A DNA stretch of 64,000 nt, taken from Stictocephala bisonia (taxonomy: Eukaryota > Arthropoda > Insecta > Hemiptera > Membracidae). The stretch is from the NCBI GenBank assembly GCA_035578905.1, contig JAQJVL010002628.1, positions 24,823 through 88,822 on the forward strand, written 5' to 3'. The translations under genes and the position numbers were made by a program. Below, in pieces: positions 45,316 through 57,100 of this stretch. Under the pieces are notes generated by a model, which saw nothing but the letters and a program-made list of their open reading frames with translations, made no database searches and was not told the DNA's origin. Every line of letters begins with the position of its first letter. Position 1 is the first letter of the stretch.

Positions 45316-45498
45316 TTGGTTAGTTTATGGAAAATGTTCTTAGTAAAGATGAGTTCTAAACGTAGTTGTAACATTTTGACAGTTGAAGAAAAGATTAAAG
45401 TGGTAGATGAAGTAATTAGAGGCACAAGAAAGAAGATGGACATATCTACAGGGTATGGAATACCAAGCAGCACTCCCTCCACGATTCTCAAAGAGTAA
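45316..45498 (+). pseudogene. Tigger/pogo transposase N-terminal fragment (arm A')
   Basis: Same 60-codon frame as 29287-29469, identical in translation. MSSKRSCNILTVEEKIKVVD begins at 45349, followed by the helix-turn-helix ending STPSTILKE and stop. No catalytic domain follows before the fold-back element. Confidence 0.75.
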
Positions 45499-45585
45499 CA
45501 AGTCTAACAACTAAGAAAACAATTTATACTGCAGGTAAATTAAATCAATTCTTGACGGTATGTATTTTGTGTAATGATGTTCATT

Positions 45586-46789
45586 ACTGATCTATGTTAA
45601 TTAGCTACATATCCCATCATTTTTAATAAAAATATAAATTAATTCGTTGAATATATGTTTCTTACAATATTTAACAGATTATTTGATAAATGAAAATAGT
45701 TGCATATATATACTATATAAATTTGGATAAAAATTGTTTAGTCATTTATTAATTTCGAATTTTTAATTGAATTTAATACTTCTGATTTAATGATAATGGT
45801 CAGCATTTTAATTTAAGCCGAATGCAAAACATTTACAATAAAAAATGCCTATCAATCCTCACCAAAATTCTACATTATAACTCAGTAATAAGACCTGAAA
45901 TCCTATACCCAAATGAAACTTTAGACATCAACAGAAAAGGAACCCTCGAAAACATCCTTAAAGAAGAACGTAAATTATCAGGAAAATTCTAGGCCCTAAA
46001 CTCGGTGACAAAGGATATCGACTACAATCCCGCACAAGAACTGAAAAGCTCTCAAACCTTGCAGCCGATATCCGGAAAAGAGACAGTCACAACAAACACC
46101 TGCCAGGAAACAGGCTGAAGAAAATACTAGAAGCCACAGGAAAAATCAAAACAAATATGTGGACTTCAGGAATTCAAAAATGAAATTACCATTAGATCCG
46201 TTTATAGATCTAAAATATGCAAATGGGAAGTGGAGTCAGAGAGAAACCAAAAGAAGAAAACAGGAGCCAAATGGACAGAAGAACGAAGAGCCATGATGAA
46301 AGAAAAATTAAAGGCTGCCTGGGAAAGAAGAACATGACCAGAAAGTGAACCTTGCGTGGTAAGATTAATTGATCTTTTTCGCAGCTTATAATAGTCAGCA
46401 ACAAGTTTAGTATATAAGGAAAGCACGTTGAAAGAAAGAACAATAAAAGAAGCAGCATGTATGGCTGTAGAGAGCTGCATTTAACAACCTAGTGCCACCT
46501 TATGCCCAATATACCTGCCTACTATTAAATCAGAAGTATTAAATAAAATTCAACATTAATATGTAACTAAACAATTTTTATAAAAATCCATGTACTATAT
46601 ATTCAACTATTTTCATTTATAAAATCGTCTTTTAAATATATTTAAAAACATATGATCAACTAATTAATTTATATTTTTATTAAAAACTGTTTATGTTGTT
46701 AAGTATTTGAAAATGACTTCAGATAGTAAAGCCGAAATATAACATTAAAAAAAAATGATCTGATGTGTAGCTAATTAACATAGATCAGT
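45586..46789. mobile_element. Fold-back-like element (copy in arm A')
   Basis: Same inverted termini (ACTGATCTATGTTAATTAGC) as 27940-29200. The enclosed LINE C-terminal tail reads on the + strand at about 45890-46200 (RPEILYPNETLDINRKGTLE). It is about 57 bp shorter than the arm A copy through small indels. Confidence 0.6.
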
Positions 46790-46799
46790 AAATTAAATC

Positions 46800-47870
46800 A
46801 TGAGAGAAACAGGTTTCTTGGATAAGAGCTGGTATCGAGTCTCCCATGGCTGTTCACAGCGCCCACGTCCCTGGGGACAACTTCTTTTGGAGACGCATGA
46901 TGTCACGGCATAGAATAGTCATCATTGCACCTGAGTCTAGAAGGAGGCTTCTACGCTGACCACCCATGTGCGTACATCCTGATAAAGATGCAACTCTCTG
47001 GCCTCTTATGTTACATGTAGACAGCCGCCCTTCCCATCAACCCTTTTTAGTTTCCCTGCTGCTGCTTGATGGGCTTTTTAGCCCAACACATCTTTTAATC
47101 AAAGTTTGGTATTAAGCTGGGCGAGGGCGTCACTGTTGGTGCGGTCTCAGGTACTGACAGGATGGGGTCTTGCTCCCTCAGACAAGTAGGTACCCGCCAG
47201 TGTAGAGGTCATGCTTGGTCTCAATCCCTTGAAGAGCTCACTGACATATTCTCAACTTCACCAAAACCATGTGCTCTATTCTCTAAATATTTTCTAACCT
47301 ACTCTCTAATCTACATTCAATAGTGTCGACATTACTTTTTAAACTATATAATTCATTCTCAAGGTTATTGTATTTATCCTCTTAACACTATTAAAATCTT
47401 ATTTATTTTCTAAAACTTTGGAAATCTGTTCCATTTCATGCTTTAACTATTTTAATTAATTTCCTTGTAGTCTGCTTTCTAAATTACTCTGAAAATTATC
47501 TAGAGCTTTATAATTTTCTTGAAATTTACTATTTAAACTATTCAAATTTTCTTGTAATTTACCTATTTATTCAAATTACCTTTTAAATTACTGTATTCTC
47601 TAAGTTTTATAACAGCTTACTTAAATCACCTTGTATTTCGAAAAAAACTTACTCAGGATCCTCACCCACTTCCAGCATGTTTTGCCTTAGACGTTGTAGT
47701 ACACCCTTGGTTCCAGCTGTGTCAAGGTCTCATTCTTCCAGCTGTTGTTATAACTCACTTACTGTCAGTTCCACTTTTATAGTAGCAATTTTAAAAATAA
47801 AATATAAATTAAAACAATAAAATAAATTAATCACCTTATCCCACTTCTGACACCAAATTTCTTTCGGTCC
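46800..47870 (-). pseudogene. LTR-retrotransposon gag/protease relic (arm A')
   Basis: Inverted duplicate of 26860-27910. The protease LLLDSGA motif is read on the minus strand near 46935, and the primer-binding-site-like sequence is near 47850. It shows the same decay. Confidence 0.55.
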
Positions 47871-48151
47871 AACAGGGTCCAAAAAATAAGGTGATTCCAC
47901 TTTGGCTACAAACTATTCTTTTACTTTCACACTCTAAGTAATTAAATTCAACTCCATGAAATAATTACAAAAAACATGAAGTCTTAGACACTATTTTGAC
48001 ACTTGATATTAATCACTATTATTTACAACAATTAATGTTAACTCATCGCACAGGAGTCTGTGACCATACAATGTCTAACACAACTCATTATACTGTCAAT
48101 ATTAATGCACTGGCACTGATTGTGTGCCTGTGTTAAAAAAAGTAAATTTAA

Positions 48152-48370
48152 GGGATGTCTTATTTTACCAGACAAAGTTAGGGCTAAGAAGCCCTCTCTA
48201 AAACTTAACCTGGGGACCAACGGCTTAAGGGTGACTTCCGAACCACCACCAGTGACCTGACAGGCAGGCTGCGTGCAAGGGCGGGATCGCTCAGACGGTC
48301 ACCTATCCAAGGGACAGTCACGCTTAATGTTCCTTGACTCAGTTATCTTGCGATAACCCTCGAAACACTC
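48152..48370 (-). mobile_element. 5S-rRNA-like-headed SINE (arm A')
   Basis: Inverted duplicate of 26353-26600. The 5S-like block (GGTCACCTATCCAAGGGACA on the + strand) is at 48296-48315 and the shared body at 48155-48245. Confidence 0.55.
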
Positions 48371-48639
48371 TAGCTTTGGGACGTGTGTGTGTGTGTGTGG
48401 AGCTTCATAAGAGTTGTTGTATGGATGTGTAACTTTGTAAAAGTTGTTTATGAGTGTGGACGTGCATCTGTAGCTTAGTACGTGTATGTATGTCTTCCAC
48501 ATGATCCATGTCTTCCACATAAGTTATAATGTAGTTCGGTGCTCTTGTTGTGGATCCTTACTTAATCTTTGAAGGCTTTGTACCAGGAGTATTATGTAAT
48601 TTATTTTTTTTTGTTTTAAGTAGTTTAACCCTTTGAGGG

Positions 48640-48830
48640 CCATACTGTAGTGCGAGTCTGTGTGGGCCGATGGGTCAATATTTCAGTGCGTGTATGTGTA
48701 TGGGTGGGCGGATGGGTCAGTACCACTGTACGTGTATGGGTGGGTCAATACCACTGTATGCGTATGGATGAAAAAACGTACCACTGTATGTGTATGGGTG
48801 GGCGGATGGGTCAGTACCATTATACGTCAG
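48640..48830 (+). repeat. 36-bp minisatellite, locus 4, present in only one arm
   Basis: Degenerate units (GTGTATGGGTGGGCGGATGG then GTCAGTACCACTGTAC and variants), about 5 copies. The arm A equivalent (about 26068-26080) reads directly from GGGTAGC to CGATGGCCC with no array. The array therefore sits as a clean insertion at GGGCCAT|CGGCTACCC. Confidence 0.85.
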
Positions 48831-49746
48831 CTACCCAAGATAACGCGATTTTGCCACCGGCCGATCACATTGGCCTTTTGTTTTTTAATTATTTAAAAGC
48901 TTTGGCGTTAGCTGTTTATTTATTTAATTACTTTAAATGGATTCTTTATTACATAATGCAACATACATTTTCATATAATATGCCATACGCTAAATAAACA
49001 ACCAAATCAGCTGTGACAGATAGTCTTGCTACTTATACTGCATCATCTGTATTGAACAGCTGATTGTTGGCTCAGTGGGGATTGCCAGTCCCAATTCTGT
49101 ATCTCTCAATATCGTTTATAATTTATATATTGTTTAGTGTGATATTAACTTGGGGTTTTTTATAAGTATTATCTGCATTTTGTAAGTACTAAGAAAGACT
49201 GATAGATCTCCAAAATTGAAAACATTCATCTCTTGGTTTCTGATGTTGAGGCACAATGGAGGTTTTTCTTCTTTCTTCCCTCACTCCTTTCCGGCAGAGT
49301 GGGGGTGGCTTTTAGAGAAACTACCTTTAGTATCGTCCTAACATCCCAGCCGTGCGATCCTCACTTCAAGCTACACAGGCTACCATTCATTCATTTTTAA
49401 GTATACTTACTTCTTCCATCATTTTCATAGCCAGCAATTCATTCATTTCAATTCACTAAATTTCATACTTATAATTATATCATTTAGTCAGTAATTCAAT
49501 CTTTACAATAAACATACAGTTACATTTCTTACAAGTGTTTCATTTATTATCATAGCGTCTTGAATTTACTTAATAGCGTCGGCGCATGCTCATGTTTTTG
49601 GTCCTCCATTCCTGGATTACCTTGTGAATTCGTGGATTAACAGTGTCACTAACAGTGAAATTTCCAAGTTTTTTGATAGTGCAGTGTAAGTTTTTAAGCT
49701 GGAATTACACACTTTAATGTTTTTAACGAAGAGAACTGCAAGCTTG

Positions 49747-49800
49747 TGGATCTCGGAAAGCGCCTCGTGGGGAAAGATCGGAAAGCCTCACCGGGAAAAT
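49747..49800 (+). other. Sequencing-adapter-like sequence at block boundary
   Basis: GATCTCGGAAAGCGCCTCGT then GGGGAAAGA at 49748-49776 reads as an error-containing version of the reverse complement of the Illumina TruSeq universal adapter (GATCGGAAGAGCGTCGTG..GGGAAAGA, recalled from general knowledge). A second, more degraded copy appears to follow (GATCGGAAAGCCTCACCGGG). It lies exactly where homology to arm A ends. Confidence 0.5.
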
Positions 49801-51399
49801 CTTAAGCGTATGCCCAAAGTTTGGTTTTTGGGGAAAGTAGAGCTATAAGTTTGCTTTTCTCAAATCAGATGGCATATTAGTAATTAAGAGAAAATACCTT
49901 TAATTTGATACCCCTTTTGGGTGTATTGTTTAATCAATTTTGGGGTTTTTGGCATTTTTTTACTTGGGGAGCGGTCTTAAATGTTTTCTTTTCCCCAAAA
50001 TTTTTTTGGGTTTAAAATGTGATTTAGGAGATAAATAGATATAGTCGATAATGGTTCCTACTTTTTTCTGTAGAGTCGAAAACATTAGTTTGGGCAAAAA
50101 AAACGTGTTTTAAAAGGGGTTACCTTTTCTGAAAAAGCAAAATAAAAAAATTATACTGCTAAGAAAACTATAGCAAACACAAAAAAAACCCATGGTACTA
50201 GAAAGAAGACGGTTAGGTATCACGCCATCTTTGAGTCACATGTGCTAAATGGCAAAAAATGAACACAAAAAAAAATATGTTTAACCCCTGAAAATTTATA
50301 ATTCCAGCAATAAGTGTAATAACTTGTTCTATTAGTGTAATGCTTCCATAATTGGTAGATTTAGTTACAAGTGTTTAATTTGAATAAAGAAAATCAGTTG
50401 ATTTGCCAATGTGCGTCACGTTCTGTGCAGCCTTTTGAACACGGGGTCTAGAAGCTCTGGGGGGGTTTAAATCAGAATTTTTCCAATAAATGAGATCATT
50501 GCCAATCGATTTTCGTGGTAAAAAAACCCAAAAAAAATTTAAAGTTAAAATTTTGGACCCAAAAAAAAAAAATGTGTCTGGTGTGTTGTTTTAAATAGTA
50601 GTCCCTGGGACGATTTTTTCGGTTAAATTTTTGAAAAATTTAAGTTAATATATTAATAATTTAAAACCCCCGATTATGGAAAAATGGGGGGCCCTGGCCC
50701 CATTTGTAACAAAAATTTCAGATAACCCGAGGTCGAGTTTCCGCCCTTTTTAATGGTTAGGCGGGAAATAATTGCATACTCAAGATTAAAACCAAATTAC
50801 TATATTTACAGAAATTAATACAAACAAGTTATTTTTTTTTGAAATAATCATTAATTTTTTCTTTGGACTTTTTTGTCACCCCTTTTTTTGGCTGCAATGT
50901 CCCCCCTGTTTCATTAGAAGTCGTCGGAAGGCGTTGATTGGAATTGTTCCACAAATTGCAAAGGATCTGAAAAAAAAATACGCTTTGCTGTATACTAATG
51001 CTATGTAAGTACAGTACATAGTGTAAAGGATAATTTATTAATTTTAAATCTTTACCCCCAATGCATTAAATCCTTCTTCAGCAGTGACACCGAATGTGGG
51101 TTGGGCCGACATGAGTCGTCACCCTGCGTCGCCATCTTCATTCTCTTCAATCCCATAGCCCTTGAACGATGTCTTGATTGTGGTTTTTACGTTCATCGGA
51201 GTTTACCCCCTCCGGGCCCCTCAATAACATTAATGCCTCACCCCAGGGTTTTTCTCAACTTTCGTTAGGCTTTCGTCTTAAAGGTATTACTTTTAAAGGA
51301 CAAGCGCATCAAATTTTTTTTCCCAAGTTTTTCTAAGTTGGGGTTTTTTAAATCATTCCACGATTCAGCCCCCAATAAAAACATGTTTCTATTAATTTT

Positions 51400-52330
51400 T
51401 TTTAAATGAGTCCTTTATGCCCGTTCAGCATAAAATAAAATTGAAGCAAAAACCCTTTTCGGTAATGCCGTTTGAACTTAGATCCTGTCCATTGGTTGAA
51501 GTGGTAGTGAATTTGGGGGAAAAATGTTATTCAATGTCCCCATTTTTTATTCTTTTTGGATGGGTTGTTATTTGTCAAGATAGAATGGCTTTTTTTTGGC
51601 AAGTTTTTACTTTTTAAAAAATGATTTCCTTTTTGGGAAAAAAACGTTGTGAAACCACTCGGTAAATAATGGACTGACATCCAAGCATTTTTTTGTCCTA
51701 TAATCAACGGGGAAGGGCGTAGGATTAATATTTTTTAACGTCTTGGTCCATTGTTTAAATGCATAAAAAGGCGGCGAAAAAACCCGTGGTTGTACATGTG
51801 AGAACAGGATTTTTCTTTGCTTAATTATGCCCTGGGGTGAAGTTCAGATTTTTGCAGCAAGAGATTTTGGGAAACTTTTTTAAAAATTTAGCCGGTTTCA
51901 TCCGCATTGATATTTGATTTTAGTATAGCCTTGTTTTTAACGATCTTCAATTCGTTTTAAAAACTTTAAAACGGCATCTTATCGGAGATCTTTTCCCCAA
52001 TAAATTCAATTTGAACCCCGTAGCGAGTCTTCCCATCGATGAGCCAGCCAAAAACTAGCACAAAAATCTTTGTACGATTCCCCCATCATTTCATTAACAT
52101 TTTAGTTTTTCCCATTAAAATTGGTTTAAAAATTGGGGGTTTTCCCCTTTTCCCCTACCTGGTAAACCTAAATGAAGAGTTTGAGTTCATTAATTTCGAT
52201 GGTTTATTGATTGTTTTGGCTTTTTTCCGAAAAATTTATTCTTATTGTTGATTTTTTTTTACCACATGACATGGATTTTCCCTGCCTAAATCAGCGCTAT
52301 TTCCGAAGTATTTCCCCAATATTTCCTTTA
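51400..52330 (-). pseudogene. Tigger-like transposase (read through a noisy sequence)
   Basis: Minus strand, with frames changing repeatedly: at about 52050 SFGWLIDGKTRYGVQ, the second CENP-B-type HTH pattern ASxGWLxxFKxRxGI; at about 51900 NADETG with the first catalytic Asp; at about 51690 an RTKKCLDVSPLF-like stretch (pattern YxxxKxxWMTxxxFxEWF); at about 51590 KKAIL then a DN-like site (pattern PKKAILxLDNAPxHP); at about 51490 PLQPMD (pattern LLQPMDQ). The series and spacing fit the Tigger/pogo clade. Frame breaks here may be sequencing errors and not mutations. It may belong to the same family as the N-terminal fragments in arms A and A'. Confidence 0.65.
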
Positions 52331-53559
52331 AACCCGTTTTTCAGTTTTTGTTCTTTGGTAACAACAATTTTTTTGTTAGTAATTTTTTCCAAAGGGGAAT
52401 ACAGTTAGTGTGTGTTTTTAGTTACTGTATGTATTAAATCATATGCAATGAAAATTAAAATAACTTTCACTAAAAAACTAAAAAAACTGTAAAAATAAAA
52501 AATAAACTAGGAAAAAACAACACCACAAAATTAACAAAAAATTTTAACAATGAAAATTATGATGTAGGCGAGTGCCGTGCAGAGACGAGGGACAAAGGAA
52601 AAAAAACGAGAAATGACACTTCAAGGTGCGCCCCAGGTTGGGGGGGTTTGGGGATGATGGGGCGGCCCGTGATCACCCGCTGTGCGTAATTACAACAAAA
52701 AAATTTTCCCTTGGGTCCTTTCCGATAACCGAGTTTCCGATATTTTTGGGTTGTTTAATGGGGGTTTTTATGTCCCTTTAAATTGTTGCTGAGATAAAAT
52801 TTTTTTTTTTTTAAAATATTAATTTTTTAAAAAGAGAGTAAAATAAAAAATGAAAAAAAGTTACTTGGTTATTCCTTTTGGGAAGTTTTGGCCAGTTACA
52901 TTTATTTTGCTGCAAGAAGTAGATTCTTTAGTGATTTTAGTAAATGGCGTGAAAATTGTTTTGTAATCAGAATATATTTCGTTTTGGGCATTAAAATAAC
53001 TGGTATATTTCAACAAATTTTCGTAAATAGGATTTAAACAAACAAAAAAAGTGTATTAAAATACTAAAAGTTTTTTTACCTTAGTCCAGTAGTGTTTGGG
53101 GGAAAAAGTTTTTAAGTGGTTTGAAAAGTAAGCATGATCAAACCATTCTTTAGACATTTTAGGATGTTACAAAGTTAGAGTTGGATTTGGTGTTTTGTCC
53201 ATTTTTTTCTTAAAAGATAAGAGTGGTTATCAATTTACTTTTTTCTAGGTATTAAAGTATTTGTTAGTTCCTAGTAATTCGGGGCCAGTTTAGCTGTGTT
53301 TTTTGTTAAATTGAACGCTTAATGTCAAGTTCTTAACCAAGCCATGCTAAAATTGCAGAACCCATCGTTCGTTGAAAAAATTTTCATTGGGGTGTTAGTG
53401 TGACCCATTGAGCAAGGACAAGGTTTCTGGAGATAGGAATGTGCGATATGGGGATGGGGGAAGGGAAAGGGCAGAATACTTTTGCAGCAGAAAAACGTTA
53501 GGTGTCCAAGTCGTACAGCCGGACCCTTAAAGAAGAATTAAAAGTGGACAGGTACATGA

Positions 53560-54170
53560 TTTCAACGGGGGATGTAGAAAAGAGGCTTCATGAACCAAAC
53601 TTAAGATAGGGTCCAAAGAAGTTTCTAGATAACTCAAAATAAAAAAAAAAAGCGGCTGCATTGGGCTTATGAAATGCAGATGGATTTACCGTGGAACAAC
53701 TGTGGTTTGTGATGAGAGGGATATGTTTGCACTTCAGTGATCGTGATAGGTGGGAGGCCCGGGGTGAGCGCTATGATGAGTTAAATGTAACCTAGGGTCG
53801 CCTATGGAGGGGGATCAATTTCAATTTGGGGGGGAAAATTTTGCAATCCCCCCCAACCTGTTTGGGGGGTTTTTAAAAAAAACTATGTTGCTAGTTTGAA
53901 ACAAATAGGTTTAGACCCTGTTGTGTTGCCATTATCTTAGAAATGAACAAGAGTTCAAATCGCTGATGGAAAATGCTGTTTTATCGCTCGAGGGCATTAA
54001 AATTTTTTTTAGGGAAAGAAATCAGTGTGGTTTGGTGTGCAGCCCCAAGCCTGAACCCAATAGAAAAGTTGGGGGCGTTGAAGACGTAAATTAGAGTGGT
54101 GAAACTTTGAAGGTCCAATAGGCTGTTAGAGGAATGGATGCATTCACGAGAAAGGGTTTTTGGACCTTAA
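53560..54170 (+). pseudogene. Tc1-like transposase (read through a noisy sequence)
   Basis: Plus strand: ISTGDVEKRLHEPNL (HTH recognition helix; family pattern ISxxTVxRRLxExNLR), then GPKKFLDNS. TTVVCDERDMFAL near 53705 includes the catalytic Asp-Glu (family: VxFSDESxFxL). WEARGERYDE-like residues near 53755 match family VWRRPGERYxE. CSPKPEPNRKVGGVE near 54040 corresponds to the SPDLNPIExxW motif after frame correction. The domain order is that of Tc1/mariner DDE transposases. Frames break because of sequence quality, decay or both. Confidence 0.7.
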
Positions 54171-57100
54171 AAACAGATGCAAGAAGTAATAAAGCAAAAG
54201 AGGGGGCCCCCATACTATGAAAAACCCAGGAAAAATGACGTAAATTTTGGTTTTTTTTGGGGGTTTTAGAGAATTGTTTAATTTTATGAAATAGTGATTT
54301 ATTTGTTTTTAAATGGTTTTTAAAAAAAAGCCCAAATTTTTTTAATATAAATTTTTCCCCCTTTAAAATTTTAAACATTTTGGAGTTAAAAAGATACGCC
54401 GTATGAAAATTTATACCTAAATTAAATTTATCGTTTTAAATATTTTCAAAAAAAACTTGCAAAAATCAAAATTATTTTTTTTTTTATTTAAAATATTATT
54501 TAAAAAAAATGTTAATTTGTTTTGAAATTATAAAACAATTTTTTTCACCAAAGTACCAGACTTAAAAATAAACTCCCCTTTTAAAATCTTTAAAAAATGT
54601 TTTGTTTTAATTTAAGAATTTTACAAAAATAAAATAAAAAAATTAAACAAACCCACCTTATCGTCAAAACAAAAAAAAAACGAAATCAATGCTAGTCTCT
54701 TCGGCCTACCGACGTTCCCCTTTAGCCAATTAAAAAAAATATTTAAAAAAGTAAAAAAAAGTTTTAAAAACCTTTAAATTGGAAAACCTTTAAATTTCCC
54801 TTTTTTAAAAACCCAAAATTAAGGTTTGTACCGCCATTTTTTTAAAAAATTAAAAAAGAATTATCCCCAGGCAATACCATTTTTAAGACCCAATTTCGCC
54901 CTGGGGTGATTTTTTTTTGTTAAAAAAAAATCCAAAAAAAAAAAAAAAATTTTAAACTTAACATTGGGTCCCAAAAAAATTTTTTTTTTTAAATGTTTTA
55001 GGGAAAAATTTAAACAATTTTTTTTCTCAAAAAGGGAACCCTTTTTTTTTTAAATTTTTTTTTTTTTTTTTCCGATTACTTTTTTTTCCAAATTCAAAAA
55101 CCTTTTTTTTTTAAAAAGAAAAAAATTTGTTAAAAAAAAATTTAATGTCAAATTTTGGAAAAAAAGGGGGGGGGTTTTTTTTTTTTTTTTTTAAAAAACA
55201 AAAATTTAAAATTTAAATTTTTTTAACGTTTTAACTTTATAACCCTTTTTTTTTTCCCTTAGGGCAAATTTAAAAAAAAATTTTTTGGGTAAAAAAATTT
55301 TAAAAATTCCCAAAATAGCAAAAAGTTTATTATTTTTATAATAATAATAAAATTGTTTTTTATTTTATACTTAATAAAATGTTGTTACATTTTAGATAAA
55401 AATAAATTTGGTTTTTTTTTTTGGGTGTTTTTTTTTGTTTTTTCATAAAAGCAAAAAAAAAAGAAAAAATGTGCAAAGTATGTTGATCAGTAAAAAATTT
55501 TTTGTATCCTGTAGGTAACAAATAGAAATGTAAAAAATTAAAAAAAATTACCTTGAAAGAAAGGGAAAAAAAATTGTTTTAAAAAATTTTACATGTTGTA
55601 CCCTAAAAATTTTTAGTTTATTGGGAAAAATAAAAATGTTACCACCAAAAAAAGAAAATTTAAAATGAAAAATACATAACAATCTAAAAAAAAGGTGATG
55701 TATAAATTTTTTTTTTTTTGTCCTTTTAGTACAATCTATTACCTACATGAAAATGTAAAAAATATGAAAAATTTCAAAAAAGTATAAAAATTAAAGCACC
55801 CTAAGTCAGAATTGTTTGGGGAAAGACATAGAAAAAAAATACCCCATTGTAAACATTTAAAAAAAAATAAAATAAATTTTTTGGAAATTTTTAGAAACGT
55901 AACCTTGATAGAAAAACCCTTTTTTTGAATAGAAAAATAAAGAATTTTATTAAGTAGGCCCTAAATAAGGTTATGTATATTTTTTTGGTAAATAAAAAAA
56001 CAATCTATTTAGGGATTTTAAAAAATAAACATACTATTTTTTATTTTTTAAGATTTTTAAGTTTATTCGTTCAAAAAAGTAATTAAAAAAATTTGGGAAT
56101 AAAAACCAACCAAAATCTGTCCCCCAAAAAATAAAAAGGTAGTTAATGTGGGGGTTGGGGACTCTGCTTTTCCAGTAAAGTGAAAATTTTTCCGTGAAGT
56201 CAACCCACTTCACGAAATTTTGTCGGCGGGCTGATCAACCCAATTTTGCTTCTAGCCAATTATTTTTTTTATCTTATCCCAATAAAGTAGGCCAACCCCT
56301 TTTTGATCAGTTAAACTATGGAACAAATTGAGAGCTTGCAAAAAACATGTAACAATAAAAAAATAGCTTATTACGTAATTTTGGGCTATTTTACCAGTTT
56401 CTTATTTCTAAATATTAAATTCTAAATAGAGGCCCCCAATTTTTATGATGAAAAAGGTATCAACGGGGTTTATGTATGAAGGAGTTGAATAGTTAGGGAA
56501 AATTTTGTTTTAGTGGAAAGCACATTTTTCATAGAAGAAAAAAACCAAGATCGGTGAAGAAAATTTTTGTGTAACGCCCCCCTTTTATTTTCTACTGACC
56601 CACCCCCTTACCCACCCTAAACTTTTCGGGTAATGATACCATGATAAAACCGTTTTTAAATCAAACTTTTTAAACAAAAAAAATTCGTTTTTTTTTTTAA
56701 AAATTTTTACCCCTTTAAATTTTTTTTAGATCCCCAAATGGCCCGTTTAATTTTATTTTGGATGGGTTTTTTATAAATAAATTAATTGTTTCACCGGCAA
56801 AATTGTCCCCCTTTACAAAGAACAATTTATGGGAACGCATATTTCCCATGATCTATAATTTTGGAAATGGGCAGGGGGTTAGAAAAGAGATTGACCTTCT
56901 TTGTATGATATTTTACTACAATCCCCTTTTTGCTTCGCATTGGGTGGTTCTCTTTACTCGAGTGAGGGAGTTCTTCCCAATAACACATTTTTTTTAGTCT
57001 GACAACGCTTTAAGTTTGTAGGGAGATTAAAAGAAGTGCAATATGTCCCGTTAGTATAAAAAATTTTTTAAAAATTTTTAATGAAAACCAAATTTGTAAG

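Larger units (their letters stand above)
44450..49744 (-). repeat. Inverted large duplication, arm A'
   Basis: Reverse complement of 25148-30344. Homology starts TAGTGGCCATTGTCGTC (44450) and ends AACTGCAAGCT (49744). Internal order mirrored: Tigger N-terminal fragment (45316-45498, +), fold-back element (45586-46789), gag/protease relic (46800-47870, minus), 5S-headed SINE (48152-48370, minus), minisatellite insertion (48640-48830), unassigned (48830-49744). Differences are mostly substitutions and short indels. Confidence 0.9.

Noticed and set aside
46202..46480. 82-92-codon hydrophobic frames at 46202-46480 and 28270-28518
   Set aside because: Antisense of the captured LINE tail in the fold-back element; hydrophobicity arises from T-rich composition.
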